In this document: positions 12,781 through 24,800 of the stretch, in pieces | Layout of the letters: the number at the start of each line of letters is the position of its first letter | Position numbering within the stretch: position 1 is the stretch's first letter | Origin: Caprimulgus europaeus | Lineage: Eukaryota > Chordata > Aves > Caprimulgiformes > Caprimulgidae | NCBI GenBank assembly: GCA_907165065.1 | Contig: OU015540.1 | Coordinates: 852,001-916,000, forward strand | DNA length: 64,000 bases | Direction: 5' to 3' | The notes under the pieces: generated by a model | The model's database searches: none | What the model saw: the letters and a program-made list of their open reading frames with translations, nothing else | Told to the model about the DNA's origin: nothing | Program-made: the position numbers and the translations under genes

Positions 12781-12880
12781 GTCCCCTCCTTACTTCACAA
12801 TTAGTTTAACTAATTGGGCAACAGCTCCAGCGTAATTCTCTCGAATCCCCTACACCATTAATTATTCTGCACCCAGGACA
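12781..12880. promoter_or_regulatory. AT-rich island with homeodomain palindrome
   Basis: AATTAGTTTAACTAATT (12799-12815) is an inverted repeat with one central base, so two TAAT-type cores face each other. CACCATTAATTATTCTGC follows about 45 bp on. Confidence 0.38.
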
Positions 12881-15815
12881 AACACGCGCTGCAGTTTGCT
12901 GCGCGCGGCAGCTTCATTGGCATTCCCGGCACGCGGCCGCCGCTGGAAACGGGCGTCTGCGGCTGTGCCGGGCTCCAGCGAACCGCGGCGAGGGAGCGCC
13001 CGCTCGGCCACGCGCTGGGGGACGGGGGAAAGAGCAAAACAAACCCGACTTTCATTTCCTATTAAACCGGCTGCAGGGGAGGCAGGGGAACGGTGCTCCC
13101 ATACAGGGCAGCCGGCCGGCTGCGGCTCCCGCTCCCGGCGTGGGCAGAGCGCGGGTGGCCGTGCCAGCACCTCGCCGTGCTCGAGGGGCCGGTGGCTCGG
13201 GTCCATCAGCGGGGTGTGCTCGGTGCTGTTGGTTAAACCGGCGCGTGCTGCTGCCGTCACAGGGGCTGGCTGCGCTTCCCTGAGCAGCACCAGGGCTCTG
13301 GGCCGGTGCGAGAGGGGTCAGCTCAGCCGATGGGGAGGGGGGTTCAATGCCAGCACTGTCCCGCTGTGGGAGCGCCAAAAGGGAGGGAAAACCACCGGGA
13401 TCCGGCAGCTTGCAGCTCTCAGTGCCTGCGGATCGGCTCTGCAGTGGGGGTCACAGCCAGCACCTCACACACCAGGTCACCTCTGTGACCCCAAACCCAG
13501 ACACGCGCCCACCGAAGCGCTGTGCTCCCATGCACACCATTGCAGTGACGGGGTCCCACCTCTACGGGGACAGGTACAACCGTCAGCCTCCGGACCCCGC
13601 GGCACTGCAAGAGGCTGTCACCCGTAGTCTGATGGTGGGTCCGTCCCCAAGACACTGTTGTCACTCAATGGGTGACCACAGCTCCCACCCAAGAGCAGCT
13701 CCTGCTCAGGGCTGGGCTGCTCCCATCCCCACATCGCCACCTCCCCATGGCTCCAGTTGGCCAATGCATGAAGAAAACTCAGCTAAGGAAGGACAGAGCT
13801 GGCGTCACAGCTGTGCTGCTGGCACAGGGTGGGAAGGACGTGCAGCCCCCTCCCTCCCATGTAACCCCCCATGGCTGTGGCACAAGTCCAGCAAAACTCT
13901 TCTCTGCTTGTCCCCAAAACACCAAAGGGCCCCTCACGCTGCCACCCGCTGAGACCACACATCTCCTTGAAGCTCGAAGGCGCAGGAGGGCAGGATTTAA
14001 CCACCCCAGTGCTGTCTGTGTGGGGTGGGTCGGCGTGGGGGCAGCCCTCAAGGTGCTGCTCCGCCCCCGTACGGGCCGAGGGTGGAGCTGACGCGGGTTT
14101 GCAGCCCCGTCCCCACGCTGCTGTCGGGACACCAGGATGTGGTGGGCATCACCAAAAACAAAGGCACAGCCCAACCTGCACCCTGGCCCCAGCCCCGGGC
14201 AGCCACGCTGGCACCCTTGGCACCACCAACATCCTGTGCTGCACCTCGGCATCCTGCCGCAGAGCCACGGCATCGCCGGGACCCCGCCCTGCCCGCACCT
14301 ACACGCAGGGACCACCCTCCCCGGGGAGCATCGACACCTTCCCACAGCGGCCAGCACCGGGCAGGTCACCAGCAGCATTGCTCCGAAGGGGTGAAAGTGG
14401 GCCAGGGCGGGGACAATGCTGGGACATGGCAGCAGCAGAGCAGGGCATGCGGTGGCAGGGGCACGCTGGGGACGTCTCACCTACCTGCTGTGCCGGCGGA
14501 AGGGGAAGGCGCCGCGCGTGCCCTCTGCTCGCCGGGGAGATGGGACCCCACGTGCTCGGCCGGCGCTGCCCCCGCACGAAGCAACCCGGGCGAACGCCGG
14601 GCACCAGCTCATTCGTGGAGGCGAAGGGGAGCGGCTGGCGGGAGAACCGGCATTTTCAGGAGCTTTTCTTCCCTCTCGGCAGAGATGGAGCTGTGCCCCG
14701 GCTTCATCTGTCACTCCCGCGCTGCTGTGCCGAGCCGTAGGCGCCGTGTTATGTCCTTGAGACACAGACCGGTGCCATCTGGGCAAAATGCCACCAGATC
14801 CCTGGAGACCGGGGAGAATCGCGCTGCATCCGCACCGAGCACGAGCGCGCTGCCGCCACCGACAGACACCGGCTGCTTTGTGGCTGGGGTGAAGCACGGG
14901 AGCTGGGGGGGCGGGGGGGGGACGGCTCGGCAGGGACCTGGGGGGCTGGCACACGGTTCACCCCACACCCGGCATCCCTCCGGCAAGGGCAGCTCCCACA
15001 TGTGGGCTGGGGACAGGGTCGGTGGGGCCGGTGGGACACGGAGCACTGATGCACCTCGAGGCTACAGGACGCGGATGCTTGGAGGGCTTGGTCCTTGTCC
15101 CCATGCCAGCAGTGCTCGAGGACACTGTGCCCTGTGGGGCTTCCAGGGCTCCTACAAAGCCATCGGGGCACACAGAGCTGCCTGAGCATCCCCTCCCCAT
15201 GGCTGCCCTGCAGGTGGTGGCCACAGGACCACCATGGAGGGGAAGGGAACTCACCCGAGGGAATGTGCACTGGTCGTGTTGTCACAGGGGAATCAACCCC
15301 CCCGACCTGCCCAGGTGAGAGCAGGAGCTCCGGCACTCCGAGGGTTTGTCCCTACCCACACAGGTGTCTCCAAGCCCCAGGTCCCCACTCCCAGCTACTC
15401 ACATTCGCGTGGCACGTGTCCTGCCCGTGGTGTCACCTGAGCCACTGCCACAGAGCACCGTGGCCACTCAGCCGTGAACAGCCCCGGCACACAGGTCCCA
15501 TCAGCCAAACAGCTCCGTTACTCTCGAGGACAGCACCCGAGGAGGGAGCTTTCCTTTCCCTTGCTTGGCACCTTAAACCCCGACGTTTCGTGCTGAGACA
15601 GAAGAAGTGACACATTAAGAGCCCGGTGGAGGGACGGGGACACACGTTCCTGCACGGGCCCGGGAGCTGCAGGGCTGCTCGCAGACGTCCGTCTGTCCAG
15701 CCCCAGATCCCGCTTTGCTGCTCCACCACCTCCCCAGGGCTGGGCCCCCTCCTCCCCACACCTCACGCTGCGGCTCTAACGGGCTCGTGGAGGGTTTGCT
15801 GCAGCCCAGAAAGCA
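12881..15815. other. GC-rich noncoding sequence
   Basis: Very GC-rich and stop-poor (a plus-strand frame is open for 386 codons at 14025-15185). There are no domain-like sequences, splice-bounded exons or repeats that I recognise. Confidence 0.5.
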
Positions 15816-16185
15816 CCACTGCACGCAATTAAAAACGTACATCCAGTTAATTACTGATAGCAATATATTTCCCTCTCCAATACAGGCTTCTAGCAAAACT
15901 TTTGCTGAGGACAGCAAAGCAAAATGCTTTGTTTCCATTAGTTTTTTAAAATGAAAAAGCCCAATTTGTCTTAACATGACCCCAAAAATCAGCAAAACCT
16001 TCCCCAGCGCCAGCCCGCGCCCACGGCCGGGATCTCTGCAGTCACATACCAAGGAGATTCAATTATCTGGCAGAACATGTCCCAGAGGCATTTAGATAAT
16101 TGCAAACATAAGTACAAAATCTGACACTAATTATTAAAGAAATACCAAATAAGGAGACCAAGCGATAGAAAAGTAGCATTGCTGG
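15816..16185. promoter_or_regulatory. AT-rich island, candidate conserved noncoding element
   Basis: ACGCAATTAAAAACGTAC, CCAGTTAATTACTGATAGCA, GATTCAATTATCTGGC, AGATAATTGCAAACATAAG and CACTAATTATTAAAGAAA form a motif-dense block in GC-rich surroundings. Three TAATTA/CAATTA cores and GATA-like sites are visible. Confidence 0.38.
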
Positions 16186-18045
16186 GTGCAAAACCCGTTC
16201 CCACGTGCTGGAAGGGACAACACCACAGCCCCTCACCCAGCCCTGGCCCTTGGCATGGCAGCAACCGGGTGGGGGGCTGTGGGGCTGCCTCACACACAGT
16301 CAGAGAGCACGGCAGGCCACCTTCCTCCTGCACAAACCAGCTGAGCTGAGTAAACAGGGACAGAATTGTCCAGGGGGCAAAGCGAGGGGTGGGGGGCGAG
16401 GGTCACCAGCACCAGCCCCCCAGCCTGACACCCACCCTGGGGTGACCCCCAGCCCCCTGTCACTGCTGCTCCCGGGCACACAGATCCTCTGCACGCTGAG
16501 TGTCACGGTGGGATTGACCTCCCCCCACACTGAGAGGGACTCTGTTTCCATTGGGGCTGTGCGCTCTGCACGCCAGGATTTTGGGAAGGTTTTTGAGGTT
16601 TTTTGAGTCCCCAGGGGGAGACTCCGGAGCGGGGAGGTGCTGGCAAAGAGGCCAGAGCTGCTGCCCTCCCCTTCCCAGGTCCCTTCAGCACGAGGTGACC
16701 GGCGCTGAGCCCTGTGCTCTGTGGCACTTGCAGGGACACTTCTGCGACCCACCAACCGCAGCTGTGCTGAGCAGAGGCCACGAGTGACTGCTGTGGAATA
16801 TTCAGAGAACAGCCACGTACGAGAGGGGGGTTTTCCTGTCTCCTCCGTGTAACAGCTCCAGATTCCTCCCGACAGCGGGAGCGCACACGACGCTCATCAG
16901 ACAACACCCAAACACGCGCAGAGCTCCGGCGCGTCCCGCACGGATGAGCTGATCCCGGGCGGAAGGGAAGCGCTGCCTGGCTGACAGCGCCCGCTCACCC
17001 CCGGCTCTGCTCTTCCCAGCTTCCAGAAGAAAAGCTGCTGCAAGAGCCTAACGCAGAGCTCAGTCCTCCGAGACCCCCAGTACCTTCCCACCGCCCCTTC
17101 CCGTCACCTTCCCGGGGCTGCCCGGGCCCTGGGGACAGGAGAGGGCCCCGTTGTTGAAGCCAGAGCCCGGCTGTGACCCCGGCCCCTCTTCAGGCAGCGT
17201 GAGGTTGGGGGCTGGCCTGAGCAGAGCATTTCACACCGTCTGTCCGGGACCCTCCTGCTGCCCAGCCCCTGGCACAGTGGAGAATTCCCGAAGCCAGGAG
17301 ATCCTCTGCTCACCCAGCCCAGCGATGACAGACCCGTGTCCCCGCGGAGCACTCCCAGCCTGGCTCCATCCTGCACCACGGGACGGCAAAGCATCAGCAG
17401 GAGGTGGGAGGTGGCAGCTGTTGGGAGCTGGTATTTCCCGCTCCAAGGAGAACTTGGATGCTGTTGAACTGTGATTGGAAAGAAAAAAATAAATGAGAAA
17501 CAAGGAAAAAAAAAAGAACAAAACCCAACCCCCCCGTACGAAGTGAGAACATCTCTGCTTAGAATTCAGTACAGTGCTGCTCACTGCTGCTGTCTATGGC
17601 TATGGGCGGCTTTTCACCCCTTGAGGTTCAGCTTCCGTCCCCCCAGTTTTCTGAGCCCAGACACTCACCCAGCCCGTGCCTGCAGGTGCTCTTCGGATCC
17701 GTTTTCCCTTCGTCTCACAAACACCTCAAGGCACACGGGCATCATCCCAGCTGCAGGGCTCCACAGGGGAGAACATCAGCCCTGCTGGGCTCTGAGAAGG
17801 AATCCTAAAGGTGTGTGAAATCCTAAAGGTGTGTTTGGAAGCAGCACGACGCTCCCATTTCCCCCTCTTTGCCCCCCCCGGGAGAGCCGCCCCTCGGCAC
17901 AGCCCAGCGCCCCGGCTGGGGAAGGGGCAGGGGCGATGATGCTCCACGCGCCGCCGAGCCGAGGGGCTTGGAAGGGAGCCCACGTTTGAGGGCTCCTAAA
18001 GGGGAAGCAGCTTCTCTGTGACAGCGTTTTGGCAAAACCAGCGGT
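16186..18045. other. GC-rich noncoding sequence
   Basis: No gene recognised. Holds an 18-bp tandem duplication at 17801-17836. Confidence 0.5.
17801..17836. repeat. 18-bp tandem duplication
   Basis: AATCCTAAAGGTGTGTGA is followed directly by AATCCTAAAGGTGTGTTT, differing only in the last two bases. Confidence 0.9.
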
Positions 18046-18130
18046 ATTTAAACACAACAGTTACTTCAGTCCAAGTAAATAATAATTAAGTAAATCCAAT
18101 TGAAATCAGGAACACTCCAAAATATTCTCA
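18046..18130. promoter_or_regulatory. Short AT-rich island
   Basis: GTAAATAATAATTAAGTAAA followed by TCCAATTGAAATC. Possible conserved element; weak evidence. Confidence 0.25.
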
Positions 18131-19300
18131 GAAGCATCTGAGTCGGCTTCTTGTGGGAGGAGGATGGGCTCCTGGCAGAGCTGGAGGACTCAGTGTGACA
18201 GGGAGGTGGCCAGTGACCACGGAGTGCTGGGGCTGGGCACAGGGTGCAGGAGGGCGAGTGGCCGGAGGGTCGGGGCTGTGGGATGGGACGGGACGGGGGT
18301 GACTCTGCCGGGTCCCCCACGGCTCAGCCCGGCTCCGCTTCCCGGCACCGTTTGCTCCAGCTCTTGGGGTTGAGGACACAAACTCTCAGCACTGGCAGCT
18401 TGAACAGCTCTGGAGCGCAGCCCACTCTGAGCACCAGCTGTCAGGTTACCCCACATCCCCCTGGGGAAGGGGGTCCCCACCCTGGCCCCACACCCCGGAT
18501 TGGAAACTGCTGGGAGAGACGTACAGGAACCATTGGCCAAAGAGCCAGAGTGGGAACCGAACACCCCTGGAGATGGACCCACGTGTGCCCACCCTGGCGG
18601 GGCTGGGGACGCTGCGGGACCACCAGGCACACCCCCGGGCAGGAGCTGTGTCAGACAGAACATAATTATATCTCTGCTGTGACTATTTTTCCACCCTGTC
18701 CTCATTTCCACGATGTCCTTAAGACAATGCAGGGTGTTTGCAGCTGTGACGCCGAGTCTGTCATTTGCTCAGGCATCCTTCTGTGGAAAAGGTTCTCTCC
18801 TTTCATCAGCATCATCATAATAATAATAATAATTAAAAAAAAATAAATCAAGCTCTTTTTAAGAATATCCTGAAAAAGCCCAGGCATTTTGGAGAGATGC
18901 CAAGGTGCTTCCCGAGCTGCGCTGGGAGCAGGACTGGGGGCTGAGAGCCTCCCGCCTCATTTACTCTCTGCTTTGGTTCTCAGCTTGCAGGAAGTGGATG
19001 GGGGCTGCTGGCTTGGCAGCCAGCGCCGGCAGACGCGTCTGCAGACATCTTTATTTATTTTCCTGTGACAACATCGCAGTGTGTCTGCTGATGGCAACGC
19101 TGACAACAAAACGAGTCCCACCTCCAGCAGACCCCGACCCGAAGAGCTGCGGGGCCATGCCAGAGCCGGCGGCTTGCAGCCCTCAGACAGGGCTGACCCA
19201 GGGACCACCGTGGGCTCGGGCTGAGCCCCAAGTGGCAACCAGACCCCGGGAGGGCTGAGCCCCCACTCGCACCCGTGGCTGTGGCATCAGCACCGTGCAA
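18131..19300. other. Noncoding sequence with (AAT)n repeat
   Basis: No gene recognised. An (ATC/AAT)n repeat at 18808-18834 lies in an AT patch (18655-18860). Confidence 0.5.
18808..18834. repeat. (AAT)n microsatellite
   Basis: ATCATCATAATAATAATAAT and following bases. Confidence 0.8.
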
Positions 19301-19309
19301 AGGCAGATC

Positions 19310-19470
19310 CTACTGGCCTGCCCTCGCCTTTGCCAATCAGCACTCTGTGAGCATGGCAAGTAATGGTTCACAGCTGTCATTAGCTGAAAACAAGGCAAAT
19401 CTGCATATGCTTGATCTTAATTAGGCAGACTTGGCAAGGAGCCCTCACTTGCTGCTACCAAACAACCATT
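19310..19470. promoter_or_regulatory. Motif-dense island, candidate conserved noncoding element
   Basis: Within 160 bp: TTGCCAATCAG (NFI half-site plus CCAAT), AAGTAATGG, CTGTCATTAGC, AAATCTGCATATGC (POU-like), CTTAATTAGG (TAATTA at 19418-19423) and TTGGCAA (19431-19437, NFI half-site). Confidence 0.38.
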
Positions 19471-20955
19471 TTGCTCACAAAAGGGCAACACGAGCCCAGG
19501 CGCGTGCACACGCAAAGTGTGGGTGGAGAAAATGCCTGCAAAGGCCTCGTCCTGCCCCGTCCCGTGGAGGGGTGATGGGGCAGGAGGGTACCTGGCCAGG
19601 GCTGCACCATCCTGCCCTCCCTCCACCAGCCCAGCCCAGCCCATCTGGGCTGATATAAATTACATCCAAGGAGTTTTGCCACCAAACGCATTGTGATAGT
19701 TATTTAACTCTTATTCACCTCTCGAAGGAGCGGGTGCTGGTGCCACAGCCATGGGTGGAGGCATTTCCACTTGAGGAGGAGGAGAGCAGGTCTGGTGGTC
19801 CCATTGGGGTGGGCTTGGCCAGCAGCCCAGCGTGGGACCAGTGTCAGCTCAGGGCTTTGGCTTTGTGAGCGAAGCCCTGGCTGTGTGGGGAGGGAAGCGG
19901 GGTCACGGGCTCGGCAGGGAGCGTGCTCGGCCCCTCGTGCCCGGCGGTGATGCCAGCTCTGCCACACTGGGGCAGCTCTGGCATCAGGCCTCCCCCACGG
20001 ATCGGCAAATGCAGCCGAAGCCCCGAGTCCTGCCGGGCACCCTGTTCTCCACGCAGCATCTTTCCTCCTCAACACCACCATCCTCCTCCTCCAAAACCCT
20101 CCCGACATCTCCCCTGCCCTGAGAAGCCCGGCACGACCCGACAGGGCGTTGTTTTGTTGCTGTGTGTACAAATACAGCCGTGATGGGTCTGGAAAGGCAC
20201 CAACACCCCCACGTGCCACAGAGCTGGGACCATCTGCAAGGGCACCGCGGTTCACCCAGCACCGGCACCGCGTGCCCCGCTCACCCGCCTCGGGTCGGGC
20301 TCTGCCAGCTCACACGTGGCACCGAGCCAGGGGGGAAGCAAAGGACGGGAGCCCACCTGCAGAACGCCGGCCCTGAGCCGGTGCTGTGAGCCCACGAGCT
20401 CTTACCCGGGTGCCGGTGTGTGGCAGAGCGAGTGGAGGCACCGGCACGGAGATGTTCACCGGCAGAAGAAGCCGTCGAGGCGGATTGAAGGTGCCGGCAC
20501 AGGCACACAGCGCCTGGGGAGAATGGAGATGTAAAGTCAGACATGAGATGGGAAACACCGCTGATGGGAAACGAAGCAGCACAGGGGAGAATCCCCCCGA
20601 GATGAACAGACCGACCCTGGGCCCCGTTTGCCTGTCCGGACCCAGCTGGTGGGCGGGGGATGCTGGTGTCCAGCCGGGCTGGTGCCATCACCTTCTGCGC
20701 TGCTTCCTCTGGGTCTGGTTATCCCCAGAGAAGAGCCAACAGGATTGAATGTTGCCTGAGCTGTGATGTGACCAGGGATGGGCTGCACAGGAAATGCTGG
20801 GAAAAACACCAAATATTCAGCAAAAAAAGCCCAACGGGGCAGATGTTGGGCGAAGCAAACCCGATGCTCCATGAGCTGGTGCCCCCCGGGCAGGGCAGCG
20901 AGAAGCGCCCGCACAGCTTTGCAGTGCCTGCTTTTCTGCTCTATCAGTTCACAGC
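19471..20955. other. GC-rich noncoding sequence
   Basis: No gene, RNA or repeat recognised. Confidence 0.5.
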
Positions 20956-21260
20956 GTATCCCACGCCGAGGGGAATTAAAATAAGGCTGGGAATCATCAA
21001 AACATTTCACTTTTAATTGAAATTGACTCTGAGATTATACATTAGGGAGGAGAAATGAAAGACATTACACCCAAGCAAACTGCTCTACCTGCTGTCTTTA
21101 AGCAAACACCAGCACGGTGGGGCCCCGGCTCGGTGCTGGGATCAGTGACAAAACCTCATGAACAGCTTTAGTTGGGCAAAAAGCAGAGGTTGGAATGGTT
21201 AAAACCTCCCAGTGCTTTAAATAACTGTAATTAATGTATCCAGCCAAGTGGGGTCAAAAA
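20956..21260. promoter_or_regulatory. AT-rich island
   Basis: GAATTAAAATAAGGCTGGG, CACTTTTAATTGAAATTGAC, TTTAAATAACTGTAATTAAT. Candidate conserved element. Confidence 0.28.
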
Positions 21261-21740
21261 CCAAAGCAGTGACAGATAACAAGGAGCCCACGGCTTCCCC
21301 TGCCTGCAGCCAGAGAGGGAGAGATCCACCTGCAGACACTGACAACATGAAATGGATCTCAGAAGAGACGACGACTGCTGAATTGCTTTATTCTGCCCTC
21401 ATGTGTGATGTATTTTCAGCTGGAGAGGAACAGATAAAGATAAACACAGGGAGAGCACATGGCACAGACTGCAGCCCCTCTGCAAGGACCACAGCTGCAG
21501 GAGGAAACAATCGCACATCAGGAATCTTATCTTCATTAAATATTTCCTATCAGATTATATTAACAAATAATTACACACCGGGGGCTTTGGGGGGCAGGAT
21601 GGGCTGGACAATGGAAATAGAAAATGAGATGTGACATTTACAACTGGGTGTAAAGACCATGTCCCTTCTGAAGGTCCAGGCTAACACACACTCAATACCT
21701 GCCCCTCTCAGGGCGGTGGGGGAATGGGAAAGTCTGGGCT
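21261..21740. other. Noncoding sequence with AT-rich centre
   Basis: Includes CTTCATTAAATATTTCCTAT and ATTAACAAATAATTACACAC at 21530-21575. A 128-codon open frame (21248-21634) matches nothing I recognise. Confidence 0.45.
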
Positions 21741-22230
21741 GTTTCTTTGTTTTTCGTGTATTTGATTCTCTGACATTATCACAAAAGATTTAATTGTTGC
21801 TGAAAATTGTATTAAATAAAATTAAACCTAGCTCAGCAATATTTTGTCTAGGTCTGTAAAAACAAGTCAAAGTACCAGCTTAGATTCCAATTGAAGTGTA
21901 AATTGCAATGAAAATCCCAACTTAATCATTTGCAAAGCAAGACTTACCGAAAAGTAAGGATCTTACCCACACACTCCATGGGCAGCAGCATTTCAGGGGC
22001 TGACTCTGTCCGGGCAGATTAGAGCAGTGATCACAAAGCCGCCGAGATTTCTGTTGCTGCCTCCACAGAGGAATTCTGCAGACCCACGAGTCGCTCACAC
22101 AGTGCAATTACACGGCTGTGAACGGGGCTGAACAGCTCAGAAATTAAACAGCAAATTGAAAAACTCCTCCAATTTCCCAAACCAGGACTGGTCACAACTT
22201 TGGACTTTGGTTCAAAATCACTAACTGGTT
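21741..22230. promoter_or_regulatory. Long AT-rich island, candidate conserved noncoding element
   Basis: The longest low-GC block of the downstream region. It contains AAAGATTTAATTGTTGCTG, TATTAAATAAAATTAAACC, CCAATTGAAGTGTAAATTGC and CTTAATCATTTGCAAAGC. No open frame and no known repeat. Confidence 0.35.
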
Positions 22231-23898
22231 CCAGTGAGTTTTCCCAGCTCCAGAGACTGAGTGTGGGTCATTTCAGCAGAGTATTTTGCTTGTGAGCGTG
22301 GGCAGAGCTGCTGCCCGGCTGGGGGGAGGCGGCTGCGGTGGCCGGGGGGACGAGACCAGCGTCCCAGGTGACAAAGCCAACACCTCCCGTTTGCAGGACC
22401 CGTCACAGTGCCTGGGCACAAGTTGGTTTTTGTTCAGGTGGGAACTGCCTGTGCTGGGAGTGGAGGAGCTCGGGGCTAGGACATGCACCAGGAGGAGTGG
22501 AGGGAGCAGAGGGACCTCCCAGCCCCCCCAGCCCATGGGTGGGGGCTGCTTCTCTGGCCAGAAACAGGGACCGTGCCTGGGTGGGTCCCCTCTGACACCA
22601 CGGGCTGTAATCAGGAGCTGAGCAGCAGGACGAGGCAGCCCCGTGGCTTTGCCTGCCCAGCCCCATCCCCAGGGGCGGTGGGACTCCAGAACCAACCTGG
22701 GCTGGGGGGGTCAGAGCTGTCACATCCCCACCAGCCCTCCCTGGGGGGCTGGGACAAGAGCTTTGCCCAGGACCACCCATCTCCACAACTCCATACACCA
22801 CAGCTCCATCCCTGCTGCTGAACCCTCCTGGGGCTGGCACCCCAGCACCCCATGGCCACCCCAGGGTCTGGCACCCGCGCACCCCTTGGCCACCCTCCCG
22901 GCTGGAGCCTGGCTTCCCTGCGCAAGCCCTGGACTGATGATCTTGGAGCTGCAGAGCAGGTGAATTGTCCTCCCTGGCCATGAGCTTTACTGTGTTTCTT
23001 CAACGAGTTAATCATCATCAGCCCCAGGCAGGGGTCCAGCTCCCCTCCCCTGCCCCAGTGGGACCCCCCTGCCCTCCCCAGTGTTGCGGCCCCACCAGCG
23101 CGATGCTCCCAAAGCTGACAGAGCCCCAACAGCTTCCACCACCCCCACCGCTGTGCTGCTCTCCCTTTTTAATTAGGGAACCTCCCCCCTGGAAAGGTGC
23201 ACCCCCCCCCAGCTCACCCAGCATCCCCCAGCCCAGCGGGACTCCCGAGAGCTCCAGGCCTTGATTAGCTCTTCCTTTTAATTAGTCTCATTCAGAGGTG
23301 TTGCCTCCTTCAACCTTGGGCTGCCTTTGCTTTCTCTTCCTGACCTGTTCGCTGGAGCTGTGATGGGCTGGTGCCCTCCAGGAGGTCACTGTCCCTGCCA
23401 GGTCCCCTCCTCACCAGCCCCTGAGACCAGACCTGGCCCCGCTCCCCGGATAACCCACCCCCGAGCCCCAGAGCTGCCCCATGTCCTGCTCCAGCCGGCT
23501 GGGCAGAGGATGGCTTGGTGACTGCAGGAGTCACGCCGAGGGGGTGGCTGAGCTCACAGTATGATTATTTGAAATTAAAATCCTTCCTGGGGAACCCAGT
23601 CCCAGGGCCACGATGCCAAAAGCAAACCTCAGTTGATCCCATTTCAATATGAAACCCAACCTCCACGAAACGAGCCCCTGGGCTGCTGGGCAAGAACACA
23701 AGGACCCGTCTGGCAGCTTCCTGCCTGGCGTTTCCGCTCGGTCAGGAGCTTCAGCAAAGGTTCAGTAACAAACACCCCAGTCTGGGAAGATCCCAGGCTG
23801 CATCCAGAAATGAATCCCTCTCCCTCCTTCCAGACAAACCACCATCTGACCGACCGTCTGTCCTGGGATCCCTTCCTGCACCTCAGGCTCCACACTCC
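22231..23898. other. GC-rich noncoding sequence
   Basis: No gene recognised; leads into the 24-bp minisatellite. Confidence 0.5.
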
Positions 23899-24210
23899 CA
23901 TGGCACAGCCCAGGATCCACCCCACGGCCCAGCCCAGGATCCACCCCACGGCCCAGCCCAGGATCCACCCCACGGCCCAGCCCAGGATCCACCCCACGGC
24001 CCAGCCCAGGATCCATCCCACGGCACAGCCCAGGATCCACCCCACGGCACAGCCCAGGATCCATCCCACGGCACAGCCCAGGATCCACCCCATGGCACAG
24101 CCCAGGATCCATCCCACGGCCCAGCCCAGGATCCATCCCACGGCACAGCCCAGGATCCACCCCACGGCCCAGCCCAGGATCCACCCCACGGCCCAGCCCA
24201 GGATCCACCC
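23899..24210. repeat. 24-bp minisatellite, 13 copies
   Basis: Thirteen head-to-tail units of CAYGGCMCAGCCCAGGATCC plus AYCC. Units differ at only three positions (ACGG/ATGG, GCCC/GCAC, CCACC/CCATC). Because 24 is divisible by 3, several frames stay open across it and give repetitive pseudo-proteins (8-residue units such as AQPRIHPT). No independent sign of coding. Confidence 0.95.
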
Positions 24211-24570
24211 CCACCCCACAGAGTGTCCCAGCTGCCCAGGCACAGTGAGGGGGTCCCACACGTGCTCTCAGCTCGGGAAGTCAGAGGTGGAGGGAGCAAC
24301 ACAGCCCTTAAGCTTCAGCCTGAGGAAACGACCTCTGGACATCAAACATCAGCGTGACCCCAACCGTTACGAGGCACTGCACAACCCACGGGCACCACCA
24401 CCACCTTCACCCGGGTGTTTCACCATCAAGCAGCTTCACCTCCACTGTGCCAGGAGCACCGCGTGCATCCGCGCTCACACCACGCAGCCCCCGTGCTGTC
24501 GTTCTCACGGTGGCCTGGCCAGGCTGTGGAGACAGGGCTGGGTCCAACCCTTGTTCTTGTTTGATCGTGA
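24211..24570. other. Noncoding flank of the minisatellite
   Basis: Unique sequence. No gene recognised. Confidence 0.5.
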
Positions 24571-24800
24571 CCACTCTCCATCCTGTTACCTCCTGTGTGT
24601 TCACACACTATAAAACACTCAGCCAGATCTGGACTGACACTGCAACAGATATGTAAACACAGGCCAATTCTCTTCCCCTCTGAGGGAGGCTCAAGGTTTG
24701 CTCTGCAGCCACGAGACGCTGCCCCTCGGCTCAATAAAAGCCCTTTGGCTGGTACCTCAGGACGCGAGCTGCTCTCACCTGAACACTGTTGAACTCTTCT
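24570..24800 (+). other. Possible solo-LTR-like promoter/poly(A) arrangement
   Basis: A TATAAAA box (24609-24615) is followed about 125 bp later by CTCAATAAAAGCCC (AATAAA at 24733-24738) and a T/G- and C-rich segment. That is the order seen across U3-R-U5 of a retroviral LTR. Terminal TG/CA ends, target duplications and internal retroviral genes were not found, so this could be chance. Confidence 0.2.

Noticed and set aside
14025-15185. 386-codon plus-strand open frame
   Set aside because: Same reason: GC-rich composition, overlapping frames on both strands, no domain.
23633-24613. 326-codon plus-strand open frame as a repeat protein gene
   Set aside because: The frame is open because the minisatellite unit is 24 bp; other frames and the opposite strand are open too. 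No splice sites, domain or promoter support it.
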